The notes beneath the pieces are model-generated. The model was not told the origin of the DNA. It was given only the letters and a program-made list of their open reading frames with translations, and ran no database searches. From contig CM067084.1 in the NCBI GenBank assembly GCA_034008185.1, positions 70,900,612 to 70,964,611 on the forward strand: a stretch of 64,000 nucleotides of DNA, in the 5' to 3' direction. A program made the translations under genes and the position numbers. How positions within the stretch are numbered: the first letter of the stretch is position 1; each line of letters begins with the position of its first letter. Below are positions 12,651 through 25,560 of the stretch, piece by piece. Source of the DNA: Gorsachius magnificus. Lineage: Eukaryota; Chordata; Aves; Pelecaniformes; Ardeidae.

Positions 12651-15600
12651 CCCCCTTCTTACTGGTTTGGGAAGAAGCATTTCTCTATAGCTCCCTCTCC
12701 ACATTGATTTGATGGAAATAATTTCTGCCACTGCATTGTACTTTAGACACTCTTCTCTGGGGTGATGGGTTGTTAGTTTGCTCCACTGCAGAGATTTCAG
12801 AGTTCCTGCATGTATGAATCAGATTTTCAATGGCCTCCACTCCTCTTACCAGTAAGACGAAGGTGGAAAGGAGTCAAGCAGGGAAGAATTTTCATTGTGG
12901 AGAAGCTTCACCACCTCTCTCACTGATTATTACAGAGTAAGTCTTTTGAGAACAAACACTATTTTAAAAGAAACATTTGAAAAAGAGGAGGCTTTAGCCC
13001 TTAGATTACAACGGGAGTGTGTTGAATAAATCAAGGATAAACATTCTAAATATTCTCCCTCAGAATGCCAACTTTCCTGAAGTTATTTAGAAGACAAATA
13101 CAGATACAAATGAACTATGTTTCTAATAAAGCAGATGAATGGAGCCCAGGCTTATGAATTCTTGAGGAAAATTAATAAAGGCAATTCCATGCTAGCTCCT
13201 TGGCATAATGATAAAATAGGAGCTCTGCACTGCTGTACATAAAAGGCATATGAGTATTCCTGAAATCTAGAATCATCTCTTCAACCTGTCAGACTTATTT
13301 CTCCTATTCTTGCTGTGCTGGGAATGCTGGTTCTTAAGACTCCTTAGGCTTTGTGTTCTCCTCAAAATGACATCTCTGGTAAAATGGAGTGGCAGGATTA
13401 ATATACAATAGGAATTCAGAATATTTGCTGAATCTGGACTTTATAATAGCATGGCATGGAGTCTCATTTCAGAAATGAATTAAAAATGACTTGGGTAACT
13501 ACACTTTCAAGTAGGCTGGCAAGCAGACAAGGGGCCATAAATCAAAGTTAATGATAATGGCAATGTACCAATTTGGAAAGGAAGATGAACATAAGGAGTA
13601 TTGCAAGAATTGGTGCTAGGCCCAGCTTTACTAAAAGCCATTATTTATTATGTTAATGGAAACTAAAGAACACTGAAGTCAAAGTAGTTGCCAAAATCTA
13701 CGGAAGATGGAGAAGACATCTTGCCTGGCTTCAGCTATCTGAGTGTTACTTGCTTAGAACATTTTAGTTTTCTAAATTCTCCTGAAAAAAAAAAGAAGAT
13801 AAAAAGGTACCTCAAAAAGAAGTGACAAGGCTAAGAGGAAGGATGCACTGTCTAGAAGCGCTTTTCTATAGATTTGGAAAAAGCCCAGATGAGTGTAGTA
13901 GTTTGATGACTAAAGTACTTTCAGGATTAATACATACGATTAAATCTGGAAAAAGGTTAAATTATGTCCCGCACTGGATTTGCTATGGACTGAGATATAC
14001 AGCTGGAGAGACATTTTGAAATCTTAGTGTCAATAAAGAAGTTTTAACAGAGATCAAGAAGTAAAAATCAGCTTTTAACATTAAATAGTTCCAGAGCCAA
14101 GTGTTTTAGTGCTTCATATGTGAAGCTCAGAGAGGTATTAAATAATTTAATTGCAATAATAATAAAGAAATGTATGTTGAATTTCAAGAGTAACAGTATT
14201 GAATGAGAAGTCAAAGGGTTAGTTCAACAAATAAGATATTGAAAGTTCAAAAAAAGATAATCAAGTTTGGCCAAACGATGACAAAGAGGGAAAATAAAAC
14301 CTGCTAAAAGTATTTATTTAAAGATGAAAACAGCAAGAGAGTGATAGCCCAAGGGGCATGAGTAAGGAGGATGAACTCAGTGTAACTGTAAGCTGAATAT
14401 TAAAATTATTGCTTAATACTGAATTTCTTCAGGCTCTGAAATATTTTGCAAGACAGAAGATGGAAGCCCAGTAACATCAGAGTTTTGCTTTTTTTGTTGT
14501 TGGTTTGATTATTTTTAACTAGTTTTATAAAACAATGAGAGCACACTGCGGTGTGTGTTCCTATGCTAATTATGGCATGGACAAATTAGAAGTGAAGTGA
14601 AATATGAATGTGGCCCTCTAAAGACAGAAGCAAAGAATGGCTTACACAAAGAAAATGAATGAGACAGAAGAAGTAATGAAATCAACACTCTAATCGAGTG
14701 GCTGGGTCCTTTCTCTGAAAGATGGGAACATGCTCTTCCAATTTTACTGCATTTAGGAACTGTGCATCCTATTTCTGCAGTATCCATAGTAATTGGACAA
14801 GATATTTAAACAGGTCTTACAGCAAGGACTGGAACCCAAGGAAATCTTTGAACTGAAAAGAGCAGGATTATCTCTTGGCCTAGTGAATCTTTTATAACTC
14901 CAGGGAAAGCTGGCTCTCTAGAAGGGTGTATGAAGTCATCCTCCAACAGTCCAATGTTTAGATCCTATTCCTGGGACACGTGTATTTGATATTCCTTAGG
15001 CTAAGGAAACAATTGGAAATAGGTGTTTCACAGACTGCATGATTGCACTGCCCACTGCATTAATGGATGAAAAACCAACGCTACAACCGCCAAAACCTTT
15101 GCTGGCATTTCTATGAAGAACCTTGCTCAGTAAACATGCTGTAAAAATCTTTAATATACAAAAGAGATAGAAGGACATTCATTGTCTTCTGATTTAACAG
15201 ATGTGCTGGACTTTTCTGCATTGTCGGTGCTAGAGCATTGGTGGATGGTGTTGATCAGGTACTGGTGAAAATGGAGACTTCAGAGTTCCACCATTTTGCA
15301 GTTAAGCAGCCTGTGTCACACATCTGACTCTATATTTTTGATTCTGAAAAACATAATGTGCTGACAGCAGCATCTGCCTGGAAATGCACTGAAAAGAATA
15401 GTCACACAGTCAATAAGAGCTCCAGAGCTGACTTGCAGGAAGCACGAGCAGAGGATTGATATCTCTGAAGGCTACCTACTTGCACTACATCACCCATGTT
15501 ATTAATCCTGAAAACATTGTCATTGTCTGGAAATGATTTGCTTTGAATATATTCAGGAGTTCTGGACCCTGTTTCCACCTGCCCCAAAGCAATTCCCTGC

Positions 15601-16015
15601 ACTGCAGGTAGTCCATTAAACAACACAGAATTCCTGTTTAGGGTTTAAAATAAAGACTTTTGCTTTTTGCAGCTCTGTTTGGATTTTTATTGACTGGATG
15701 TAGTAGACTATTATGTCACTTGCCCTGTAAAACTACACAAGCCGTGAATAACATCAGTGTCAGAGATAAAAAGGAAAGGCCAAGGTCTGCAAAGGAGCTT
15801 AAGGTACTTAAATCCAAAACATAGATCCTTGGAACTTTTTCATACCTTTGAAAGAAGCTGAATTCCCATCAATGCAGATTTCTAGGTGTCTACATTTCTG
15901 GTGTTGGAAATATGGATTTCTTTCAAAATCCTGATAGCAGATCAGTATCTAAGTGCTCTCAGGGTTCCTACACTCCACATGTTTTGTCGGTTTTCCTTGT
16001 GACGACCCTGTCCTC

Positions 16016-16041
16016 TGGGGCATGCTCTTGGGGCATGCTCT
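16016..16041 (+). repeat. 13 bp tandem duplication
   Basis: TGGGGCATGCTCT occurs twice in tandem with no mismatch, in non-coding DNA. Confidence 0.9.
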
Positions 16042-19000
16042 CTGGACATCTTCCAGTTCTGCCTGGAGCAAAGCTTGGAGGAGGAGGCAAAATCTCTCTT
16101 TAATCTTTGACAGAGCAATGATTTAAACACTTCATGGATGCAAATTCTTCCAGTGTCTAGTCTGGCCCAGACATTTTTTCTGAGATCTGTATATTCTTGT
16201 GTAGGTCAGTGAAGCCTCTCCTGTCTGTAGCTCACCTCAGTCTTTGGTGAACACCTTCTATAGAAGAGCAAGTGCATGTCTAAGTGCCCACCAATCCTTC
16301 AGGAGAGGATTGAAACCATGGGGCTGCTGGTGGGCAGACTGACTTGGGTGCTTTTGAGGTTTCTTGACGGATTATTCCACTGTTCACGGCTGAATAAGCA
16401 TTGGTTTGTGGAGGAAAGTGGTGAAAAGCCTCTCTGTTATCACTGGTTCCCAGTGTGTAGGCAGCACAAACCTAGCTCCCCTATCTACATGAGTGCCCTG
16501 GTCATGTGGATATTTGGCAGTGAGAGGGATCTGCATCTTCGTTTAAGGTGCTTTGTGAGAAAAGTGCTGGGCTAAGCTGCAGCCTAATTCTAGGCAAAAG
16601 TTACCCTGGGTCCTAAGAAAGGGGATCAAGACCCTACATTTTCAGGAATGTGGCAAGCAATCCATAGGCAAATAACAGAATAGAAAGCATAAGATCTGAT
16701 CTACGTTCTCAGAAGATCGGGAAGTTTTAAATCCATGGGACTGAGCAGGAGTCCCTAACTACCAGCCTAGGGGCTATGCTAAGACTGAGTTAAAGCACTC
16801 CTGCAACAGGTTTTAATGAAGAAAATAATTCTGTCTCTGAGCAGGCACAAGTAGGACATGGCTTTTCATGATCAGGAAAAATGGATGGCTGGTTGGCAAT
16901 CACAAGGAAACCATTGGGAACATCACAGAAACAGCTTTCTCATTTCTTAACTAGGTACACCATTACCTGTATCATAGGTGAGCCCAGGATGGACACTTAG
17001 AAAGCTCTTAAGCAGACTTCGAAAGCACTCGCTAGCTTCAAAATGCTGCAAGCAGCCCTTCTACTGCCTGCAGGGTGTGTTGAATGTGAGGCTGAAGAAG
17101 TGGGAATTGAAGCAGCATTCTTTGGGTGGGTGGATCCGCCTGTCACCAGCTGTTGGCAAGGTAGGTGCTGTGTCAGGGCCGTGCCTGCCCTCAAGTTTGC
17201 ATTTTTAGACAATGTGTTCTCGTCTCAGATCTTCAGATATCCCTGATGTTTCATGTCATTACTAATGATAAAAATGTCTCTGCCTTTTTTTTCTATTAAA
17301 GACCTGCTGACTAGCTCAAACCGGATCTTTGCTTTTCTGAACACTCGCTAATATCTACCTGGACTACCGTTAAAGTAAAAATCCATTTGCTTCTCTTTAA
17401 GTAATGCCATTCAAATACGGTCTCTGCAAAATGTAATTTCCATCTAATGCTTGAACTAGACCTCATGAAATAAGATGCTGAGAAAGATTTACGAGTCACC
17501 AAGGCTCGAGCTAATGTGCTGATAGCTGTGGAATTTCAGATGTTCAAATAGAAGTGCTCACAGCTGTGGCAGGAATTTCCTAATTTGCCAAAAGCCCTTA
17601 CCAAATAACCCTCCAAACAATAGTAACTAAAGGTTTAAACTATACGTGCACACTTGATTCTTTTACCATTTTAAATAGTTCTTACAAGCAGTAAAAAATA
17701 ATTTTGGAACATCTTCATACGTAAAGATACTTCTGAGGATGGAGCAAGCAAGGAAGAGTGAGACGGACCTTCCTGACTGCTCTGCCCCAGGAAGTGTCCT
17801 GAGCACACACACCTGATGGCACCTGCCCTGCGGAACAGCTACTGGCACATCCAAAGTCCTCTGGGAATTCTCTTACTGACGTCCATTTGATTCAGACTTG
17901 CCTCAGCTTCTAAGCACAACATATACAGAATAACAGACCAGCTCCTGCCTTGAGTACTCATTTGAAATATTCAGTGATATTAAGTGAATATTTTACTTAG
18001 GTAAAGGTGGCACCATCAATTTCATTATTAAAAATAATGGAGGAGTTGATGCAATGGAAAGCTGATTTGCAAACATGCCAAATCCAACTTTCAGGTTTTT
18101 TGGTTCAGTTAAAGGCATTAAATGGACTATAACCTGTGCTGTTTTCTACAGGAAAGATAGAGTGCAAACCACTTTTACACATTTCATCCTTAAAGTAAAT
18201 GTTCAGAAGAGGAATAAAAAGCTATTTGAGGAGACAGGCAGTGCTTATAATCATGTAGCTGGCATTGCTGAAGAGTGTTATTATTTTTCCAGTGTATATA
18301 TGCTGGCATAATGCTGGTTTGGACACAGTTATGAATGTATATTAATAAGAAGTTTTTTACCAGTATAATTCCTTCCCTGGCCAAAATCAGCTATACAAGT
18401 GTAAGCATATGCATGTAAGCACAACTATGTTTATACCATTACCAGGTGCAGTTGAAGCAGTAGAGCCTTTTGTCTGGGCAATCCCAAGTCCTTCATTAGA
18501 ATACACCAAAATAGCACCAACCTTAATGTTTAGAGATTTGACCATTTTTTGTGTACAAATTATAAATCACTTTACTCTCCTCTGCATTTGCAGAATACTC
18601 CTTAAGTGAACATGTTTAAAGAGTTGTCTTGCTTCCAACAGAGGCATTGGAAACATTCAATTTTTTGCGGTGTCTTTCAACAGCTAGTTGTGTCAAGCAT
18701 GCCAAGTGTTTGATGTCGGTAGCCTGACATGAGCACTAAGAAATGTGTTGTTTGTGATCTGATTTTGGATAACACAAGAATCGCCATGCTTTGATGAATC
18801 CTTGATGGTTTAGTTCTTTACGGGAAAGACGACAACATCAAACTTCAGCCAAGAAACCTCTACTCTATTTCAGTTGGAGCCAGATATCCAGCTGCAGGAT
18901 AATGAAAATCTAGGATATTTGGATAAAAAAAACCCCACCTGGTTGTGGACTGGCTAGCTCACACTTGGACTGTTAGTCAGTACCATCCTATGAGAGAGCG

Positions 19001-22000
19001 TTACAAACCCAGTGGTACTTCTGTACTAATACATGGAGTTAATTTAGGACCAGAAACAACAGTTTCATGTCCAAACTAGTAGAGATACACAGTGGAGAGA
19101 TGCAGCACAGAGACATCTCAGAAGAATCTGTGTTGACTGAGCTGGTTGCCTGTCCATCCATGGCATTATTTGCAACTCAAACGACCCACTGATGGTTAAG
19201 GGAAGTTGACTATGAATGCATTTACTGGTAAAGAAATATATCTTCTAAAGCAGTGGGAATTTTACGCTTAATAGAGCAAATGATCTTACTTCTCTGCTCA
19301 GAAGTGAACACAAATTAGATGTAAACCCGAACAATTTCTTTTTAATTTGCGGGTCGTTGGATTAAAAAAAAGAGGCAGTACTTTTCAAGGTCTGACCCAA
19401 AGTTCATTGAAGTCGTGGATACTGCTCTGTTGTTTTTCATGGTCTTTTCTCCAGCCTCTTAATAAGTCTGTATGTGCAATGCCCGGGCTTCCATGGTTCA
19501 TTATATTGCTCAGATTTCACACTGAGATAGAATGAATGCATGATATCAGTTTGAGGAGAATAAAAATCATTAGAGAATTGTTCCGAAGCCATTTGGGACG
19601 ACCTATCATAAAATGAGGTTATATATTTTCAGTCCTTCTTATTGTAGCCAGTCAGTACGTGTCATTCCGAGAAGAAGCAGTTGAGTTAGGATGATTTCCA
19701 GTTCACTGTATGTTTTCAGGAATTTGCTGCAACAAATGAAAAATTGGTCTGTCCTAGGAGGAGAAGGAGCCTACTAGACACCACTGGGTGTGGGGACTTG
19801 GACAAGCTCTACAAAACAAATATCTTCCAAGGGACCAGCAACATCAGATGCTGTTTGAACACTGATAAAACAACTGTGCTAGGCACAGGCAATTCAGAAC
19901 CGGCGAGAGTAAATTTCATACTTTGCAAACCAAATGCCTTTGCAAGCACAATTTCAGCATTCAGTCAAAGCTTGTGATCACAAAGAAGTCATGGGTTTTG
20001 TTTTCCTTCGTTCCTTTTTTTTTTCTTGCTAGTTGCTTTTATTAAAAAGGTCTTTCGTATTTCCTAGAAGACTCCTCTCATTTTCTTGCTATTTTTGAGG
20101 TATGTCACTGCAAAAATATTGCTGTGCAAAATGTTCTCCTACAGTGTCAAGCTTCTCTTCAATTTTTTAAAAAATAGTTCTATATTTAAATACCATGTAG
20201 TATAGAAGCACTGAGCCATTTTAGTTATAGCTTGTACGTGACATAGCCATATAGACGGCTTTATATTTTAATCATCAATTTTTTTTTTTGAGAGAGGAGC
20301 TGTTTGATATGTACCTATTTCAAGCCAATTCAACTTTCTAAAATCCTTCTGATCAAATTGGATAAACTTCTGAGATATATTCTTTTTTTTTCTTTTAAAT
20401 GATCAAACTTGTGTTCATTTTTATTCTGTATTGTAAGTTTCAAAATATTCTTTCATGCATGAAGAAACTGCTGTTACTCTCATATAAACACTAAGACTAA
20501 CATTTATCTTCTACCTCCTAGACAGCTTGTGTATACATGATCCAGTACAGTTAAGTAGTTTAATGTTTAGGACTGAGTTTGGATATATGACAACGCCGTA
20601 TATGCTCCTGTCTGTAGCTCTAATAGGAGATTTAAGCCTATATTTAATAGAGTACCTAAATTAATGCTGAAATCACAGACTTCCTAATGAATTTATCAAG
20701 CTTTGGCCATAGCAAAGAAAGAAATGTGGCATTGCCATTGCTCAGCCTCTGGGCATCCCACCTGCACAGGCATCACTGTGTTAGTAAATCACCTTTGTGT
20801 CCAGGGCAGGGCTGGAGATGGCGTGTGTTGGGTGAGCAGGGCTTGTGGTGGGTGAAATGTGGCCAGTGCCACAGCCAGGTACGGGGAACCTCTGGGCACC
20901 GGAGCCCTCACACGCAACCGCTGTCACCCCATTAGGATGTACCATCTGGACTTTTGTCCTGAGCACAGACACTCGCTCTTTCAAAGACTCAACTCAGAGA
21001 TGACTTTTAAAGAATGGTTGGAGGTAGAGAAGGTTGAGTCAACACTAACCTTTTAGGTTATATCCTAATGACCACCAATTGGGCTAGGAAATAAGAAAAG
21101 TGGGTGGATTTTCTCTTTTTTTATTTGTTTGAGGGTTTCCAACTATTCCCGCAGCCTAAGAGGGCTCCTGCCTCGTCTTTGCCTCTGGGCCGTCGTGGTG
21201 AGGCAAGCACGGATGTGCACGTGGGAGACTTTACAGAGAAAAGTGAGATACCAGTAAAACAGCTGTTTCCAGGATTAACAGCAGCTGAATGAGAGTTTTC
21301 CACATCACCCTTAAGAATTTAGATTTTTAGTCAATAATAGCTGACTTTTTTGGAACTAGCCTTTAACCTCTCTGCCTGCCTTTTTCTCTGTACTGGGGAT
21401 ATATACCTCCCTCCTTGTACCTCAAAGAGGGGTCTGATATTTATCTTATATTACCTCATCCCTTCCGTCTTCCCACCAGTGGATGACTACTCCTGGGAGA
21501 AGTACTTAGGACTTTGTGTGGTCCAGCTTTGAAAGACTTTGGACACAAGAATCAGCCTCTTTCCTTACACGTCTGCTTGACATCCCACTTCATTTTAGTG
21601 GTAGAAATTGTATTCCAGTTTAAATTTTCCTTTTTCCTAACTTCATCGTATGAGAGCCAATCTAATTATGCCAGGCAACAAAGCCAAATCTAGTTCAGCC
21701 AAATTGACACTGGCTAAGTTCAAGTTTGATGAGTCTAACTTCCTCTGCTCTTGGAAAAGCACCTTGCACGTGATGGAGGGGTAAAGTGAAGATATTCCCC
21801 TAATAGTGTTGAATGGGGTTTCTGAGATGTGAACACCTTCACACCTTGGCTTAAGCCTGAGTGAAAGCTGACAGCCTGGACCCATATGTCCACCATCTGT
21901 CCAGATTTTCAACTGATTTGATTTCTCTTTGTACAAGCAGCTAAAAAATTGATTTTTCTACTTACAGAGAAAACCTGTTTTTCAGCCCACTGCTGTTTAC

Positions 22001-22475
22001 CACAACTGGGACTGAATCTTATTTCTGTGTCTCCCCTCCCCATTTTATTCCCGAGTCCAGACTACAGGTAAATTTGAAATCCTCTGTGGCAGACTGCAGG
22101 CCACATGCAACATATGCTGAGCATTTTGAAGGGATTCTGGAAAAAAGTTTAGAGTTTATTAGAAGATGGAAACACTTTTGTTTCTAATGTGCAATTAGGG
22201 ATTTGCAAAACTTTCATGAAAATCCAAATAGTTGGAATAAAAAATTCCAACAGCCTAATACCCCTTGCAACGTTCAGGCCTGGCATTTAAATTAAACATC
22301 TCCCCCTTTCAAGGTGTGACACTCTTCACTCTCCCCTTCATGGCCACAAAGCAGCATTTAATGTCAGGTGCCTACTGAGAAAATCTGCTGCTTCTGCTCT
22401 ACCAAGGATTCACGCATCCTTTTCTCTTACTCTTCCCAAAAGCAGGGAAAGTGTTGCTTATGATCTGACACTTAC

Positions 22476-22560
22476 CTTTGTAAGAGAAATTGTTTGATGG
22501 GAGTTGGGCCAGGTTTGGATTGCTTCCAGAGCAATTCCTAGAGCAGGAACTGTGAAGGTC
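22476..22560 (-). other. exon-like segment between strong splice signals
   Basis: The minus strand shows GTGTTTTTACAG before 22560 and AAAG|GTAAGTG at 22476, bracketing 85 nt with one open frame (DLHSSCSRNCSGSNPNLAQL, then PSNNFSYK). The splice sites are near consensus, but the peptide resembles nothing I know and no partner exon is evident. It could be a cryptic exon or an exon of a non-coding transcript. Confidence 0.2.
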
Positions 22561-22840
22561 CTGTAAAAACACCAGCCTGAATAATTTACTTGCTGTCCTT
22601 TGCCATTCCCTTATCTGTGAGCAAACTAAAAATAGAGATGAATTATGGGGCTCCGAGCAACTATGTCGAGTGGAGCATTTGAGATGATGGTGTGTATTTA
22701 ACAAGAAATGTTTTATAATTGAAACAGAAATAGTAGGAGCTAAATATAGACCTCTTAATTCATTTGGAATCTGGAGTTGGCAGTTTTGTCTTTATGGTAT
22801 TTGTACTGATTTCCTTATTTGAACCAATATGAAGTGCTTG

Positions 22841-22878
22841 CTTTTTTTTCTTTTTTTTTCTTTTTTCTTCTTTTTTCC
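22841..22878 (+). repeat. T/C polypyrimidine tract
   Basis: About 38 bp of T-runs broken by single C. It lies between the two exon-like segments at 22476-22560 and 23191-23329, but on the opposite (purine-rich) sense relative to them, so it does not serve as their splicing tract. Confidence 0.85.
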
Positions 22879-23190
22879 ATCCTCCAAGCATTTCAGTGAT
22901 CCAACATTTTTGGTACACATCAGCATGGAATATCTGACAATTACAAGTCAAAATTTAAAATCCGGTTTTGCCCCTAGACAAAGTTCCTGTGAGGAAGAAG
23001 TCAAACTGGGCATTATCAAACCCTCCAAGGGTGGTGGGGGAAAATGATACATTTCTGCCAAATCTCTTCTTTTTGTTTAACTTTGATGAGCAAGTCCAGG
23101 GCAGCGTTACTTTCACTGTGGTTGTAGAGATACACAAGTTGCTTTCTCCCACGCTCATCCCAAGCCAGAAATGCTCATGCTCCTGAGTGT

Positions 23191-23329
23191 TTATTTATTG
23201 CTGCCAAGCCAAGCTAGAAAGTCCTCCTGTGTGATTTCCTTCTCAAAAAGCTCCAGCAGAAGTCTCTGTGCCACACTTCTCCGCACGTTGTAGGTATTCT
23301 CTAAATCAAGCGGGAAGCAGTCTCCTTTT
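23191..23329 (-). CDS. terminal-exon-like open frame, product not recognised
   Basis: A 139 nt segment follows a good acceptor (TTCTGTTTTTTGTTGGG...CCTACAG). It encodes KGDCFPLDLENTYNVRRSVA, then QRLLLELFEKEITQEDFLAW and LGSNK before TAA at 23191-23193. An AATAAA overlaps the last codons. The composition (charged, amphipathic, helix-like, no low complexity) is more protein-like than the random frames around it. The frame is also open upstream of the acceptor, back to 23532, but that part is hydrophobic and unstructured-looking. I do not recognise the family and saw no upstream exon. It could be a real last exon, a relic exon, or chance. Confidence 0.3.
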
Positions 23330-24052
23330 CTGTAGGATGCATACCCAACAAAAAACAGAAGTACACTAGGTAAGGCATTGCCCATGGATAGCTGGCAATT
23401 AATGGGCAACACAAAGTGTGGCAGAAAAGCAACCAGTGGAATGCAGATGGAAATACCAAGGTTTCTTAGTCTTAAAAAATTGCCCAGTAAATGGGCAGTA
23501 AGCTGCCATGAGTAGTTCTCTTCCATAACCATAGTTGCCTACAAGTGAGGAGTCTGGTCTCAGCTAATTGTCTCCCTCTACGACTGGGGAGAAAGAGGGT
23601 TCATCCCATCTTAACGCATGACTAGTGCTGCCCATTGGAAGTGTGCCTCTCTCTGCTGACTATTGAAAAAGCCTAGATGCCAGTTCAGAGGCAAGGAATC
23701 CTATGCTAATAACAGAATTGCCCACAAAAACACAAAGATTAATGTGGGCCAATAATTAACTTGAAGGCATCCCTTCAGGAGAGATTTTATACAATTTTTT
23801 TCTTTCCAGAACAAATCATTTGGCTAAAAATATCAGCGCTGCTTCAGTTCAATCTCAACACAAATACACAAATAAAAAAAGTTTTTCATTAAGGACTGCA
23901 ATTACTGAATAACAGGATATGACTTTCCACCACATCCTATTTCTAGCTGCAGGCTTTTTGAAAACGCACCAGCAGCCCAGTTGCAGAAGCGGCGTTGTTG
24001 ACCGAGCTCGCTGGTGCCAGAGCTTTCCAATGACAGCGAGTTTCATCTTCAC

Positions 24053-24129
24053 CTCTCCATCAGGTCTGCCAGTGGGTGAGTTCAGAACTAAGTCAGGAGG
24101 AGCAAAGACATCACCGCATCATCTTTCAG
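24053..24129 (-). pseudogene. decayed duplicate of the ACOX3 penultimate exon
   Basis: On the minus strand this 77 bp segment aligns with the real exon at 48834-48920. It starts CTGAAAGATGATGCGG, later has CTTTGCTCCTCCTGACTTAG, and ends GATGGAGAG before a GTGAAG donor. Relative to the real exon it lacks 10 bp inside the Ala-Val-Ala-Leu-Val codons, and the acceptor AG is now GA. Direct translation stops after 13 codons at TAG. Similarity extends beyond the exon into the upstream intron (24130 to about 24190 against 48921 to about 48985), which argues for a DNA duplication rather than a processed copy. No other convincing ACOX3 exon relic was found nearby. It is non-functional. Confidence 0.85.
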
Positions 24130-24970
24130 TCCTTCGAAAAAAACAAAGAGCACATACTTGGCAGCACTTTAATTTCTATGGTTACTGATGAATAACAGCA
24201 CAGCTGGGGAACTGTTGCTACAACCCACTAGCAGAGATAATTTAAGAGGTCACACTTAAGCAGATCCATTACAAAAGCAGAGTTCTTTTCAGGGCTAAAA
24301 AACCCGAGCACTGTAGGTTGTACTCTTTGGATTAGTATCAAGTGGACTACCCTGCTAGTCATAAGTTTGCCCTCATTACTGCCATTGTTGAGACAACAGT
24401 AGGAGGAAGGATGGCTCTTTATTTAAGACATGAAACCAGGGCTGGTGGTTCCTGGACAAAATCTTGAGCAGGAACACTATTTGCTTGGATTTTGTCACAG
24501 TCTCAGATGTTGATGTCTCCCGTGCTAATGCAGGCAGCTTGCAGAGCCTTTCTGGCCAGGGAGACCTGTCTCAAGGCTTCTTTTGCTACCAGGGGTACAG
24601 TGATACAATTTTCCAGCAAAGTCTGGAAAAAACAATTGAGTAACTCTGAATCAGAATGGTTCGGGAGCTCTGACACAGACTTCTTGCGTGACCTGGGTGA
24701 AATGGCTGGTTTGTGTTTTCAGTTGTGATCTATATTCCCTTTCTTAGCTATTAGGGCATCAGTCATGGAGCTCTGGTAACTTCCCTGCAGTGCAATATAT
24801 CTTTAAATAATTGATGGAAGGGATGTTAAGGGTCTTTTGGGCAGGGAAAGCCTATTGCTTTGTTTTACACAGTGCCCCATTCAGGAGAGACATGAAGGCA
24901 AAATTCACCCTTTTTTGCCTGCCATGCCCTAGCTGTGAGGTCCTCTGAAACAAACCCACTCCTAAACCAG

Positions 24971-25560
24971 TGTATTGGGTCAGACTGAGGTGGAATTAAT
25001 TGTCCTCCTAGCAGCCCTCACAGCGCTGGGCTTTCCATCGGTGTGTAGCCAGGTGTTGGTCACACACCAGTGGTTTGGCTGCTGCTGAGCAGTGCTCGTG
25101 CAGCATCAAGGCTGGGTCTCCAACATTCCCCTACAACTACCAGTGGGATGGGAGGGGGCAAGATCTTGGGAGGGGACATACACAAGGCACCGGACCCAAA
25201 TCGGTGAAAGGGATATTCCATACCATATGACATCGGCTCAGAGATAAAGGACAAGGAAGGAGAAGCATTCATTTTTTATGACGTTTTGTCTTCCGGAGCA
25301 ACAGCTATGCATGCTGAAGCCCTGCTTCCCGGGAAGTGGCCGGACATCGCCTGCTAATGGGAAGTAGAGAATAAAATCTTTGTTTTCTTTTTGCTACCGC
25401 ACGCGGCCTTTGCTTTTACTTTTTATTAAACTGCCTTTATCTTGACCCACAAGTTTTTTTCTTTTCCATCTCATTTTCTCTCTCAGCCTGTCCTGCTGAA
25501 GAGGGGAGTGATAGAGTAGCTTGGTGGTACCTGGTGTCCAGCCAAGGTCAACCCATCACA
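24971..25560 (+). mobile_element. solo LTR of an avian endogenous retrovirus
   Basis: A 590 bp segment begins TGTATTGGGTCAGACTGAGG and ends CAACCCATCACA, which are TG...CA LTR termini. Inside are hallmarks of a common bird LTR type: GCTGCTGAGCAGTGCTCGTG, GGGATATTCCATACCATATG, CTGGGAAGTGG-like text before ATGGGAAGTAGAGAATAAAA, then TATTAAACTGCCTTTATCTT shortly before the end. The flanks AACCAG and AACAGC could be a decayed target-site duplication. No gag, pol or env reading frame lies next to it, so it is a solo LTR left by LTR-LTR recombination. The ERVL-like class is inferred from memory of bird repeats. Confidence 0.85.

Larger units (their letters stand above)
7142..22475. other. non-coding DNA, no gene recognised
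   Basis: There is no recognisable exon. The region contains the G-rich tract at 10462-10505, the LTR-like fragment at 12597-12650 and a 13 bp duplication at 16016-16041. The longest frame is 7450-7929 on the minus strand (159 codons), with no recognised domain. A 74-codon minus-strand frame at 15402-15626 is likewise unassigned. Both lack a supporting splice or promoter context. Confidence 0.55.

Noticed and set aside
21860..21950. Possible relic of the ACOX3 last exon (minus strand LYKEK..., later TGGTGG)
   Set aside because: It sits in the right order relative to the 24 kb relic, but only the first three residues and a short CTG.ACAGA..TGGTGG stretch agree, the spacing is wrong, and the acceptor is not convincing.
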